Shown in pieces: positions 13,329-25,700 of a stretch of 64,000 nucleotides of DNA (position 1 is the first letter of the stretch; each line of letters begins with the position of its first letter). The notes beneath the pieces are model-generated. The model searched no databases. It saw only the letters and a list, made by a program, of their open reading frames with translations, and was not told the origin of the DNA. Position numbers and translations under genes: made by a program. The stretch is from Poa pratensis (taxonomy: Eukaryota; Streptophyta; Magnoliopsida; Poales; Poaceae), in the NCBI GenBank assembly GCA_947311845.1, contig CAMZMU010000059.1:53977626-54041625 (forward strand). Reading direction: 5' to 3'.

Positions 13329-16300
13329 GTCCCAGGATTGGGTCTTCCTGTGTGGCTCGACCTGCAACAGACAGAGAGCAATGGCATGGTTACAGGTTAG
13401 GAAACCAGACAAGTGCACTTGTAACCTAAACGCCTAAAGATTTGCATATGTGCACTGTAAATAAAACAAAACAAAAGAGCCTCGGCATGACTTTTTCGGC
13501 TGGTGGTTCATGAAGTGTAGATTTCCCCCTCCTTCAGTTCAGAATGCATCTTCAGGCAAGGAAGGACAGTGTGAGCGAAAGTATACATAAGTGTACATAA
13601 ATCAGAGTGTCATATCTGAGGCTACCAAGACATACTGGACCATATAAATCAGACTGGCATAATAAGGAGCACGACAATTGCTTTATACAGGTATCCTTCA
13701 GTACCTTATGAGACCTTCATGTTTACTTTTAACACTAACAAAAAATATCAGACTGTTGTGTTGCAGGTTCTTGCCTTTGCTTTAGCCATGAAAAAAACAG
13801 TTCAATATTGAGATGTATTGAGGTCATCATGCCAAGGTGAAATATGTGGCTTAGTAGTGGCAGCCATATGTTATTCTGCTCTAGCATCCTATCCAGCACA
13901 AGAAAATATATCTAGCTTAATTTAACCTTCAAAGATCTGGTATAACATAATTCAGTTGTCCATGCTCTGAAGGCTGCTCGATTTAACAGTAACAGCATGA
14001 AAAGAACCCCAAAGGAAGAAAGAAGCTTACCCTAACGCGAGTCCTTGCCCCAACTTTCTCAGCTTTGCGCAGACTGCTCGAAAGAGTAATACGGGATCAA
14101 GTGAGATTGTCAGCCCGCATAAACCTTGATCTGATTGCCGAGATCCTCAACTCAAAATTGAGCAATAGCATTGCAACGCACAAGATATAATCATCTCTCT
14201 TAATATTTTGGTAGTTGATGCCAATATGCATAATTAAGTAAACTACTGAAAAGTTCCAGGACGTGCACTTTCATTTGTCCTTTGCAAATATGAGCATCAC
14301 TTGTCTATTGCTCATAAAAGAGTTGATATATCCCAAAATTTAAAAGAACCTACCCGCAACCAAATATGTAATGAGGAAAATAATGATGATGATGGTAAAT
14401 GGTAAAGTGGCGCACAACACAGCAGTAGACTAAAGAATGTGTCAACCACTTTAAGCATAAGAATCACATGTAACGATTAATCAATGATGCAAAAGAAAAT
14501 AGGGAGTAAGCCTGCGAAAAATAAAGTAGCTATATACCTCATACTCTCATCTAATCTCTTAAGGGGAAAATATAAGTTTCAGTGTACTCTATATAGAAAC
14601 TAATGTGTACTGCAGCTAAGAAACAAAACAATCTGGAAAAGGTGAAAAGTTGTATGAAAGCTGAAAAGTTGTATCTGTCATCATAGGAAATAACCTCATC
14701 ACACAAGCTGAAAAGCCTGAAACCTACTGCAATGATCGATTCAATATCTAAGCTTCAGTGCAAACTTCAAAAAACAAATCATAATATCATCAACAACTAT
14801 ATGGTGATATACACTTTGAGGCACACCATGCAAAAGACATAACCTACATCGTGATGCTCAAACGAATAAACTACTTAGTACTAAATACATAAGAGTTTGG
14901 AAAGATATGAAATCCTAACCAGCTGATTCACCTGCAGGCATGATATCAATGGAGGTGCCCGAACAGTAAGTTTTAGTAGAGATACCAGAACAAACATGAA
15001 AGAAGAAAATTCAAAGATATATATGGAATCATCGTCAACATTATTCGAAGTAACGTCATTCTTTAAACATCTCAAATGAATCAAAATGGAAAAATATCTT
15101 CAGTCTCTTTTAGAACTGAAACTCTAGACTATGCAAGGAAAGCACATACTACAAAACCAACGAAGCTTGAGACATTTGACATTTATACCATTACCTTACG
15201 GATGAGATAGATGAGGTCCATTTCCAAAGCCGTGAACATATCTATAAGGTGCTCTCCATGAAGTCATGAACCTGCAAGAATCAGATACAATAAGTACTAT
15301 AATCAGTGACCAGATGAAGCGAATGCCTCACATTATACCAAATATGATAGCATCTGTTCCAAAAAGTTATATCATAAACAAATATGAAAGCGAAGAAAAA
15401 TAAAGCTTATATCTCCGACTTAAGGTTGTAGGTTGGCCATAACTGCGCAATTATCATCCCAATTAATACGATAGCATCTGTTCCAAAAAATTAGTACCAT
15501 GGAGACCATGACAAAATTTGTTATTACCAAGTTGTAGTAAGTAAATATATCTGACTACTACCTTAATTATGAAGAAATAATTAAAACCTACAACAATTAA
15601 TGGGCACTAAAACAATTATTCAGAAACCTGCAACCATGGGTACTCAAATATTGAGTCAAAACTTGCAACAATGGGCACTCAAATAATGCAAATGTGAATC
15701 CGCATGCCAAGCCCTTTCACGGTTGCATCCTTATAGGTACGTTCTATGAACATAATAAGAACCCGAGAAAGGAACTTACCTGGTTAAAAGAAACCCAAAC
15801 CAAATCATCAATCGTGTTCAAGGTAGAAGTTACCCAGTCATATATTCCATGCATAAAATTTTCCTACAGATCCACCATAAAATTAGGTTCTTCTCCTTAT
15901 TAAACCTAAAACAAAGCAAGATAGACAATGAAAGAACAAATGCAAGGCTACAGACTTACAATAAACAAATTCATTAGCTGGAGCGAGTGGACTGCATCGT
16001 CCCCAGCAGCTGGTGATGGAGATGGCTGGTTCCAGGACGTGGAGGCGTCGCTCGCTAGGACCAGGGCCAGGGCCGCTGCGTCCAGCGCGCGGAGGTAGAT
16101 CTGACTGCGCCGGCAAGACGCACCTCAACAACGAATACGTGGTCTAGAAAGAGGCGGAGGCGGGCGAGCAGCCCTGCTGCGGCCGACGTCCTCGCTGACA
16201 AAACAGAATCGAAGCAGGGTTAAGAGTAGAGCATGGAGGAGGAAGATGCAGAGGCGTAGCAGGTAGGAAGCCAGTGTACCTTGGTCGGATGGCCGAACGG

Positions 16301-16700
16301 TGGTCGTCTATGGTGGCGACGGCGGAGGCGGCTGCGGGCTGGCCAGCGAGAAGAAACCCTAATAGATCGAGATCTGAGCGTGTGCGGCTCAGCAGCGAGG
16401 CCCCGAGGGCGCTCATGACCTCACCCGCCGTGGAGGAAGGCCAGGGGCGGAGCAGGGCATCGGCTGTAGCTCCCGTACCCGGCGGCGACCCCCGGCCGCC
16501 ACGCACGTACGCCCCCCCTCCCCTCCTCGCGTCACTCTGGACTCGACGTGAAATTCTGAAATTGCCCCTGCCGTTCGACGGATCACACTGCCTGCCATCG
16601 CGTCGCGTGATCCTTTCCGCATCACTACACGATATTGTTTCGCCACAGACGCTGCCAGCGGGGCCCCATTTGGCCTCGTCCCTACTTGCCAGCGACTTGC
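13329..16700 (-). other. Gene-like multi-exon fragment, unidentified (possible Helitron cargo)
   Basis: Several short minus-strand blocks look like exons with splice signals: one ending at about 14030 before gtaagctt, one at about 15200-15270 (preceded by cttgcag, followed by gtaaggtaatgg), and a GC-rich 5' part at 15960-16510 with an open frame starting MRGGRGSPPGTG (ATG at 16506) and a GTAAGT donor near 15955. The long AT-rich intervals look like introns. I do not recognise the protein; no domain motif is visible. The fragment is in the same orientation as the Helitron terminus at 10967, as is usual for captured genes. Remaining sequence contains nothing I can name. Confidence 0.35.
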
Positions 16701-16850
16701 GCGCGTGAGAGAATGCGTGAAAAAAGACATCAATGCAGCGAAACAGCTCGAGCCGTCCACGCGCTCGATCGGACGACCCAGAACATGTTGGCGGGGAGGT
16801 GCCCTGAGAGGCCTCAGTTTCTCACACCAATTGAACAATGGGATTCAGAG

Positions 16851-17205
16851 AGGAGAGTGTCGAGTATGAAGAATATTAGAATAATAGCAAATTATTTCTG
16901 CAAAGGATCTAGCTATACAATTATTTTAAGAACATTCGATCACTATCTTCAAATAGCTAGTTGCAAAGATTGGATTCCATCACCGGAAAGCAGGTGCGTG
17001 CTGGCCATAAGATCGAGAGCTAGCAAGCATATGTATATCTTTCTTTTTGGATGAAATCAGAATAATATCAAGAAATCTAGATCCAAGCTTTGTGATTGTA
17101 CGCATGACCCAATGGGATAAAAAATAAAATGTTTTCTTTTATGTCCAATGGAAAGAGAAAAATTATTTCTCATGTATCTTTTTTAGATATTGGAAGCTTT
17201 TATTA
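16851..17205 (-). repeat. Distal upstream block of the duplicated RAD-like unit, copy 1
   Basis: Strongly similar to 50510-50720 and 62770-63400: tagttgcaaagattggattcc, atcaccggaaagcaggtgcgtg, ctggccataagatc, ggatgaaatcagaataatatcaa, tgggataaaa and gtccaatggaaagagaaaa. It shows that the duplicated unit reached several kilobases upstream of the genes. No coding function is visible. Confidence 0.75.
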
Positions 17206-17787
17206 CCCCCGGACTCCACATCGATAGATGTATATAGTCCATAGTTTATTTTAAGAAAACAGTCATGATAAAAGGCATCCTAATAAAAAATATGTGACAT
17301 GCCACACATACGAAAATGAGCATAATCAGAAGTGTGACATTCCACACATAAAACCACTACGCCTGCCATGGCAGATCTCGGTGGCGGGAGGAATAGGTCA
17401 CGATTTTTGGATATACCAAATTATTAAAACAATCATGGAACAATTAATCATCTCGCACGAAAAAGGCTATTCCAATGTTCTTTTTTTTCTTGTTCTTAAC
17501 AAGAAAAAATCTAGAGGAAATTTCCCACAACTGGAATATTGCACGATGGTACAACTGATAATCCCTATCACGCGACGTCTTATGTTCACACCCCCCCCCC
17601 CCCCCCCCCCCCACACCACCACCACGCGCACGTACGTATATATATGTGTCATAGTAGTATTTGTAAACCTAAAAATCGAAATCTCATTTTATTTACTATC
17701 AATCTTCATATTTACTGTTATGTCAACAAGAGCTTTAAAACTAAATGAAAATGAGGGTCTATTCTGACATCGTTTCCTAAGAACTAA
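17206..17787. other. Intergenic; includes a 22-C run and a block repeated near 57.3 kb
   Basis: 17591-17612 is an uninterrupted run of 22 C, followed by a ca/cac-rich stretch and tatatatgtgt. 17340-17570 (gcctgccatggcagatctcgg, aaaaggctattccaatgttc, aatctagaggaaattt) matches pieces at 56525-56560 and 57285-57365, so an additional segment of the region is duplicated. No gene is seen. The open frames over the C run are artefacts of low complexity. Confidence 0.55.
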
Positions 17788-18194
17788 TCTATACCAATAT
17801 AAAAAGAGAGAGAAGGGGGCAGATCCAACAAATCACAACCATCCAATCAACATCTAACGGCTCAATTACCACCCGCCTTTTGCGCTAAAACACATTGTCC
17901 GTCAGCCGAACGCTAATCAATCCGACCTCATGCACGTCGCCTTACTCCTGTAACATCGCCACGCTGCACGACGCCGCCACTCAGATCGCCGCCATTCCCC
18001 GATCTCCGACGCAAACGCGCTTCCATGTGTCCTTCACGCCCGTCGCCGTTTTCCTGTGATGCCATGCACCGTCGCCCGCCGTTCTTGCCAGCCTCATCCA
18101 TGCGCGATCCCACCCACGGGTGCCACCGCATCCTCGAGTGAGACGCTACTGAGGATGATGTTCGTTGCTGTGCCCGGATCCGATACTGCCTCCA

Positions 18195-19693
18195 TGATAA
18201 CCCACAAGTATAGGGGATCGCAACAGTCTTCGAGGGAAGTAAAACCCAAATTTATTGATTCGACACAAGGGGAGACAAAGAATACTTATAAGCCTTAACA
18301 GCGGAGTTGTCAATTCAGCTGCACCTGGAAAAGCACTAGTAACCGGGGTGATGTGAAAGCAGCAGTAATATGAGAGCAATAGTAACAGTAACACAAAGAC
18401 AATGGCACCAGAAAATAGTTGCTTGTGTGGAGTTGACGGGAAAGCAATGATGATGACAGATGGACCGGGGTTCCCAGCTATCTACACTAGTGGTAACTCT
18501 CCAATAACAAGTGTTGGGTGAACAAATTACAGTTGGGCAATTGACAGAATATTGAGCGCATGACAATGCATATATATGACATGTTGACTACTATGATATT
18601 TAATTGGGCATTACGACAAAATACATAGACCGTTATCCAACAGCGTCTATGACTAATAATCCACCGCCGGGTTGTCATCCGAGTTCCCCGTTGGTATTAA
18701 GTTGCAAGCAACGGATAATTGCATTAAGTAAAGTGCGTAATGTAAACAAACACATATGTCCGTGGACATAGCATCGTTAGGTTATCCCTAGTGGCAACAG
18801 CACATCCGCAACCTTAGAACTTTCTGTCACTGTCCCAGGTTAAATGGAGGCATGAACCCACTATCTAGCATAAATACTCTCTCTTGGAGATACAGGCAAC
18901 TACTTGATCAAGGCAACCACAAGTACCGGAGAGCATGCAAGATCTTAAATAACATATAAGATAGATTGATAATCAACTTGACATAGTATTCAATATTCAT
19001 CGGATCCCAACAAACACAACACCGATTACATCATATGGATCTCAATCATGTAAGGCAGCTCATGAGATCATTGTATTGAAGTACATGGGAGAGAGAGTAC
19101 CAACTAGCTACAGCTAGAACCCGTAGTCCATGGGGGAACTACTCACGGAGCATGATGGAGGCGGCGGTGTCGATGGAGAAGGCTCCGGGGGTCAATCCCG
19201 TCCCGGCAGGGTGCCGGAACAGGACCTTCTGACCCCCGAAATGAAGTTTCGTGGCGGCGGAGCACGGAGATGTATTCGGGGGTTTCGTCAATTGTTCCGT
19301 GAGTTTTGGGTCAGGGGCGATATATAGTCCAAAGGGCGTCGCGAGGCGGTGACCGAGGAGACGACACCACCCCAGGGCGCCGGGCAAGGCCCAACCGCGC
19401 CCTGCCCACGTGTGGGGCCCTCGGGCCTCCCCCGGACTTGTCCTTCTGACCCATGGAGTCTTCTGGTAAAATAGGGGCCTCCGTAAATTTTCGTCCAATT
19501 CCGAGAATATTTCCAGACTAGCTTTTCTGGAATACAAAAACAGCAGAAAACAGGAACTGGCACTGTGGCATCTTGTTAATAGGTTAGTCCCAGAAAATGT
19601 ATAAAAGTGATATAAAGTAGATGCAAAACATGTAGTAATTGGTATAAAACAAGCATGGAACATCAAAATTATAGATACGTTTGAGACGTATCA
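18195..19693 (-). mobile_element. Solo LTR, 1499 bp, inside Helitron 4
   Basis: On the minus strand it starts TGATACGTCTCAAACG and ends GTGGGTTATCA. Direct repeats CTCCA flank it (18190-18194 and 19694-19698). Its first half (ttttctgggactaacc..., ggaaatattctcggaatt) resembles the LTRs at 31079, 36250 and 43530, but the second half differs, so it belongs to a sister family. No internal domain is present. Open frames here are LTR shadows. Confidence 0.85.
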
Positions 19694-20111
19694 CTCCACC
19701 CCGGACGGTCGTTGTGGCTATGACGGGAGACGGACCCACCTGCCGTGCTAGGATTTGGATACCCTGTCGCCGCCAAGGATGGATGTCCTCGCTGCGCCGG
19801 AGCAGTAACCGTTGCTGCCGCTTCCTCTCAAATGCTCGGAAATGCCTTCAGCCCAAGTTCCTATCTACGCAAATCAGGCAGGTGAATTATCTACTAGAGG
19901 CATGGCCGATGCGACTCTTCTTCCACGCGGAGGAAATTTCCTCATATTGTCAGACAACGGTTAACATTCTGCAGTGAATACCTTGCAGTTGACAAATCAA
20001 TCAGGTAATCTTTGAATCGATGGAGGGAACATTCAGACCTTTGCATGGTTACTACTGCACTTTGGTTTCTTCTTCTTGGTGCTGGTCTGCAGTGTTACTT
20101 CTGATGGGTTC
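19694..20111 (+). other. Helitron 4 internal segment
   Basis: Gene-like but unrecognised sequence between two insertions. It contains a short open stretch (about 19720-19980) with no motif I can name. The final five bases, GGTTC (20107-20111), are the target duplication of the Tat retrotransposon. Confidence 0.5.
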
Positions 20112-20152
20112 TGTTAGCACCCGTTTTTGGCAGATTGCCAGTTTCAGGTTCA

Positions 20153-21626
20153 CACTACTAGGAAAACCATTATAGGTAGGTTGTATTCTGTGGCGCACCC
20201 CTAATTGGTGCGCCACAGAAATATAATTCTGTGGCGCACCAGGCCTGGTGCGCCACAGAAATGTGACTTTCTGTGGCGCACGTGGCCAGGTGCACCACAG
20301 AAATATAACTTTCTGTGGCGCACCAAGCCAGGTGCGCCACAGAAAGTCACATTTCCGTGGCGCACCAGGCCAGGTGCGCCACAGAAAGTTATCCAGGGGG
20401 CAGGTAAAAAATTGAAAAAAAAAAATCTGTGGCGCACCAGGCAGGTGCGCCACAGAAAGGTCACATTCTGTGGCGCACCAAGCTGGGTGCGCCACAGAAT
20501 CTCATTTTTCAAATCCCACCCCCCCTGGATCGCCTTTTTTAGTCTTGCAGGAATTAAAAGAAAATGAAATAAAATTCAAAAATTAAAACCCTTTGACATG
20601 TGGCTAGGTATGAGTGTCTAGTACGTGTAGAAATTTTGAAATATGAATTTTGACCTTTTCTGCAACAAATGAAAAAGAAATCTTTGTACGGCCATAACTT
20701 TTGCATACGACGTCGAAATAACGCAAATAATATGTCAAAAAAATCGTGAGAAAAAATCCGAACTCGATGGTTTACCCGGTCAGCAATTCACAGATTCCTC
20801 AAATTCCAAAAGAAAAAAAAGTTATTTCAAACAGACGATTTTTCGCAGCAAAATCAAAAAAATTAAAAAATTCAAAAAATTCAAAATTTCAAAAATTTCA
20901 AAAAAGACACAGAAATGTATAACAAAGAAGATTGTTTACTTTTCTTGACTTTTTTTATTTTTTTGGATTTTTTAGATTTTTTGAATTTTTTTGGATTTTT
21001 TGAATTTTTTTAAGTTTTTTGAGTTTTTTTGGATCTTTTGAAACTTTTTAATCTCCTTTTCAAAGTTTAGAAGTTTTTGAAAAATCTGAACTTTAAAAAC
21101 GCACATTTATAACACATAGGTAACATACACACATACACGACTTAAGAGGATTCATATGTTATATATATCAATAAGAACTTGAGTAGCACAAGGGTAGGTG
21201 AAGTGGGTGGAACTTAGAAGTTAAGCGTGCTAGGGTTGGAGCACTTTGAGGATGGGTGACCTAGCGGGAAGGTGGAGTTCAAAAGATTCAAAAAATCTGA
21301 AAATAATTCGAATAAATAGGATTTTTTATATTATTTCATATTTTGATTTTTCTGATTTTTGTTGAAACTTTTTTTTGCAGTTTTTGAATTTTTTGAAATT
21401 TTCAGAATTCTGTGGCGCACCTGGCAGGTGCGCCACAGAAATCCACATTTCTGTGGCGCACCAAGCCAGGTGCGCCACAGAAAGTGGATTTCTGTGGCGC
21501 ATTCCATGGTGCGCCACAGAAATAAAAATTTAGTGGCGAGGATTCTGTGGCGCACCCAGCAATTTGGCCGGGTGCGCCACAGAATGTTGATTTGGTGCGC
21601 CACTAATAGTGGTTTTCCTAGTAGTG
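20153..21626. mobile_element. Non-autonomous CACTA transposon, 1474 bp
   Basis: Perfect terminal inverted repeats CACTACTAGGAAAACC / GGTTTTCCTAGTAGTG with the 3-bp target duplication TCA (20150-20152, 21627-21629). No transposase gene. Subterminal regions carry large palindromes built from TTCTGTGGCGCACC and its complement: seven at 20189-20500 and four at 21409-21596, presumably transposase-binding repeats. The overlapping open frames on both strands (repeated VRHR/CGAP words) are produced by these palindromes and are not genes. The centre is A/T-rich with stacked aattttttt words and holds a 5S-rRNA-like segment. Confidence 0.92.
21201..21275 (+). ncRNA. 5S rRNA-like fragment within the CACTA element (not a full gene)
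   Basis: The stretch contains gaagttaagcgtgct (21216-21230) and aggatgggtgacct (21249-21262) followed by a cgggaag. These match the internal control regions (A box and C box) of plant 5S rRNA in the right order and spacing. The 5' third of 5S (about the first 40-45 bases) is not recognisable and the intermediate element is altered. It is thus a 5S-derived relic, not a functional rRNA gene, but the internal promoter boxes for RNA polymerase III look largely kept. Confidence 0.65.
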
Positions 21627-22736
21627 TCAAGGAGGATTTGGCGGCTTAAAGAAGGCAACAAAGAAGGCTAAAATGGTGATATGGGAAGCTTTCCAGGAAA
21701 AGATGGCCGGAAGAAGGCTGCCAATAATCCGGCAACCGGAACAAGGCGGAAGCTGGATTCGGGAGTGCGAAGTTGCCTGAAGACATAGCGAGCTAAGTCA
21801 AAGGAAGCAATAAAGGTGGCTGAAAAGAAGCCAACTTTGTCAACACAAGGTGGCAAAAAGGAAGTCAATGTTGTCAAGACAAGGCGGCAGAAAAGAAGTC
21901 AACATTGTCAAGACAAGACGGCATAAAGCCAACTTTGTCAAATACAAGCCGGCAAGTCAACTTTCCACCGATCAAGGCAGAAAAATAGAAGACAACTTTC
22001 AAGGTCAAGATCAAGGCGGAAAACGAGAAGACAACTTTCTAAGATCAAGGCTGGAAAATGGGAGGCAACTTTCTAAAAGAAGCCGGACAGAAATCCGGGT
22101 CTAATACGAAGCCGATCAAGATATCTCGTCTCTAAGAAAGAAGGCAAGTTTGAAGCCAATACGGAAGGGAAAAAGGCAACTTTCCAGTAGCCAGCAAGTT
22201 GGAAGCCAGTACGGAAGGCAAAAGGCAACTTTCCGAAGTAGCCAACAAGTTTGAAGCCAACGTTGCCGGCCAAAAGTTGCCTATTTTAGAGATGGATTCG
22301 ACTTAGACTATGATTTGTAAGCCTTGTAGAAGTCCATTACTTGTACGGGAAGTCCAGCCGCCTCATATATATGTGAGAGGTGACGGCCGATTGAAATTAA
22401 GCAAACAATCGACAACCTATCAATACAACCTACTTTTATCTCCTCAAACCCTTGTTTATGCTTCCGTTGTTCGGCGACTTCATCTAGATTTCGCCGGGTA
22501 TCGAAAACCGAGCTGAGAGCGGCCAAGTCCGGCTTAGTTCAGCCAATCGTCGCCGGCTTCCTCAGACGGGGCTTCCCGAGGGGCTGGGGCGTCTGGTCTA
22601 AAAAGCGCCTGCTTGCTGTCTTGCGTATCGCGCTGGAAGCAGGCCTCCCGCGGGGCGAGTTGCGGAGTATCTCCCCCGGCACCGCGGGTACACGAGGACG
22701 TGTTCGTGTGACGCGTTTCGAGCGCAACACACTTTT

Positions 22737-22755
22737 TGGCGACTCCGCTGGGGAC
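22737..22755 (+). other. Primer binding site of the Tat element
   Basis: TGGCGACTCCGCTGGGGAC lies seven bases after the 5' LTR end. It resembles the site used by Ogre/Tat elements, reported as complementary to the 3' end of an arginine tRNA; the tRNA identity is from memory of that lineage. The reading frame of gag is open across this site, but a start here (TTG) is not used. Confidence 0.75.
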
Positions 22756-22780
22756 GATTCGATCTGAAAATTGGACAGCA

Positions 22781-25700
22781 ATGACCAATTCCAAGACCGA
22801 CGCTGCCGGTATCAATACCGACAACATCATCAAGCCAACTCTCGAGAAGTTGTCGGAAGAACAACGCCAAGGTCTGGAGGCGTGGAAGAAGAAGAGAGAT
22901 GAGGAGTTCGAGGCGCTGCGAGCCAAGCGGGATCAAGAAGATCAAGACCTGTACTTATCCAGCTTCAAGGTAGATCGGCAAGGTATAATCTCGCCGATCA
23001 AGGAGCCGGAATTTGTACCGCTGGATGCCAACATTGACAAACCCGCTGTAAGTAGTAGCCTTTTTTCCTCTGAACAGATAGCCGAAATTCAATTTCATGT
23101 TTCGCAAGGCACTGCCAATGTTTACGACCTTATGCTAGAACATGAAAAGGCTAAGAAAAACACGTCCCATGACCAACCATCGGACAAACAACCGATCGGT
23201 CAAAGTAGGGAAAACCAACTTGTGCCTACGCTGCCATGTCCAACTCCTGTCCAGAGTATGCCTAACTCGGCAAGCCAGCCGAGTCAGACAAGGCGGATTC
23301 TGGGTCATGAGTCAATGCCGAATCAAAATTCGGCTACTTGGGTGCAAGCTGGCCCTGCCGCCAATTCTTCTCTCGTGCCGGCTCAATCGGCCATTATGGA
23401 CGATTCCTTAGCCGAATTCAGGAGAAGATTGGACCAGATAGCTTTTGACAAGCTCGGGGTGATGCCAAAACATAGAACTTACACTAAGCCTTACCCCGAT
23501 TACTTTGATCTGCAACCTTATCCACCTGGTTATAGAGTCCCTGAATTTGCCAAATTTAATGGGGTGGATAGTAAGTCAACATGGGAACATATCAGTCAAT
23601 ATTTGGCTCAATTAGGCGAAGCTAACCATGATCACATTAAAGTTCGCCTGTTCTCATTGTCTTTAACCGGCATTGCGTTTTCTTGGTTTTCGGCTTTAGC
23701 TCCTAATTCTATACATACATGGTTTCATCTAGAGCAAAAGTTCCATGAACACTTCTTTGCCGGCGAAATAGAGTTAAAATTGTCTCACCTTACATCGGTT
23801 AGGCAGAAGCAGGATGAATCGGTATCTGATTACGTCAAGAGATTTAGAAATACCAGAAACCGATGTTATAGTTTGGCAATAACTGAAAGAGACATGGCTG
23901 ACTTGGTTTTCAATGGTTTAAGGTCCTACCTGAAAGAGAGGTTAGAAGGACATGAATTCTTGTCTGTTGGCCAAGTCCAGGAGAGAGCGTTGGCTCAAGA
24001 GAGCCGGGTCAATGAGTCAAAAGACTCGCATCGGATGAGCAGGAGCCGGCTTAATATTGTTGACAACGATGCCGACTCCGGTGATGAAGCCGATGTTTAT
24101 TCCGCTGAGTTTGTTTGGCCCAGCAAGGCCAAACCATACATGTGTGATGATCTAAAGCCGATTCGTAAAAATCGGGATGACGAAATAAAATGCAGCTTTG
24201 ACGTAGGCAAGTGTGATAGAATATTTGATGCCTTGTTGAAGGATAAAGTGATAAGGATAAATCATGTTATACCATCGCCTGATGAATTAAGGCGGCGGGC
24301 TTATTGCAAGTATCACAATTCTTTCTCTCATGCTACTAATGATTGCAATGTCTTTCGTAAACAGATCCAATCGGCCCTCAACGACGGACGATTGAGCTTT
24401 GCCGGCATGGCAATTGATACACAGCCGTTTCCAGTAAACGTGCTAGATCTGGAGGGAAAGAAAGTTCTACTTCGGCCAGAGGCAGCCGAAGCCGCTAATA
24501 AATCAAATGTTGTTGTTGGTGAACCCAGGAAGGTGGCCAGCAGCAAGGCGGCAGGAAGACAAGTTATAGTGAGCCGGCAACCCGATGGAGGCGAAGTCAT
24601 CAAGATTACCATCAACAACCCTACACTCGGGGGGCAAGTACCACGGCCAGACAAGTCGCCGCCTAGATTTATCAAGCCCAAGAGCCCAGAAGTTGGCAGA
24701 TGGAAGACAAACCAGGTTGAATATAGACCAAGGAAGACAAAGCCAACTTTTGACATGCTGCTGAACAAGTACGTGCGCCAGGCCGGGTCGAGGTCGCACC
24801 AGTGGCAGTATGGGAAACGACCAAGGTCACCATCCACGGAGGAAAATAGCCGGCACCAGAGGCCGGCTGACGAGGTCAAACGCAGGGCAATCCGGCCATC
24901 TATGCAAAGCCGGCTTGTGTATCCCGGAGACATGTCATATTGGCGGATCAAGGCGCAAGGTGCTAAAAAGGCGGAGCCAGAAGGCGGATTAGTCTCAGAC
25001 AACTTATTGGTTGTTGGAACTCATGTGCTAAAATTGAAGGACCCGATTACAGAGCCGGCAAACAGTGAGCCGATACTTGCTATCGCGCCAAAGCCAGCAA
25101 CCAATGATCATGAAGCTAGCTCCAGTCAAGCCATGAAAGCTCAACCCCGGGATCCAAAATATACTCAGCCAAAGTGGTGCCCGCCAGGTATAACAAAGAC
25201 ACAAAAGCGGAAACTGCAAAGAGCAAGGAACCGGGAGAAGGCAGAAGAAAGAGCTGAGCAATCCAGGGACGTCAAATTCAATGCTGAGCGACCAATGTTG
25301 CCGGCGCAAAAGTGGATTCCTAGGCCAGTCCTTATGGCGGCTTCCGCACCAACTACCATGAGTCCTGCTGTCGATGGTGAAATAGAGCCGGCAGCTACGC
25401 CGGCTATCACCTATTCTTCATGGGCTGACGAAGTCGAAGCAGCAGACTTGGCGATGGCAAGTTTGGCAAAGGAGCTGGCAATCCAAGATCCGGCCACAGA
25501 GAAGCCGGCAAGTGAAGACCTCGCAATGGAAGAAAAGGCAGAAGAAGAACCAGCAATGTCAGAGTCAACAATGGATGAGTCAGGCAATTTGACAGATGAA
25601 GATCTGCTAGATTATGAAGAATCGCCGACTCGGACAGGAATGGACATCAACATGGTGTATTACTTGCCGGCCGAGTTCCGTGCTGTCAAAGAAGGCGAGG

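Larger units (their letters stand above)
10967..16850 (-). mobile_element. Helitron 3, minus strand; 3' end well defined, 5' end approximate
   Basis: At 10966-10970 the sequence is A|CTAG, followed inward by the hairpin gcgcggcttgccacgc (10985-11000). This is the mirror of a Helitron 3' terminus, so the body extends rightwards. The duplicated host flank stops at 10966 and reappears near 16850, which suggests the 5' end lies there, but I could not fix the TC end. The body holds a solo LTR (11453-13323) and a gene-like stretch. No Rep/helicase gene was recognised. The 3' end is credible; the total extent is inferred from paralog comparison. Confidence 0.5.
20112..22729 (+). repeat. 5' LTR of the Tat element, interrupted by a CACTA transposon
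   Basis: 2,618 bp in total. After removing the nested CACTA (20153-21626) and one TCA, the LTR is 1,141 bp, versus 1,139 bp for the 3' LTR. The only difference I see is an extra AT at about 21680 (gtgatatggg versus gtgatggg). The LTR is rich in degenerate repeats around aagccaactttgtcaa and ggcaactttc. The CACTA lies 40 bp inside the LTR start, at the far U3 end. Confidence 0.92.

Noticed and set aside
16635..17054. 139-aa plus-strand frame near 16.6 kb
   Set aside because: Spans the border between the Helitron cargo and the duplicated flank, so it cannot be a conserved gene; no motif.
20052..20567. Three 100-147 aa open frames rich in repeated WRTRPGAPQ-like words
   Set aside because: Produced by the palindromic TTCTGTGGCGCACC repeats of the CACTA element, hence open on both strands; not proteins.
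21201..21275. Functional 5S rRNA gene
   Set aside because: The 5' portion is missing and internal positions differ; only the A-box and C-box-like blocks are recognisable.
22736..22780. Upstream extension of gag starting at a TTG
   Set aside because: Lies in the primer binding site and lacks an ATG; the first ATG is 22781.
24328..25002. 224-aa minus-strand frame inside gag-pro
   Set aside because: Antisense shadow of an intact coding region; no conserved domain.
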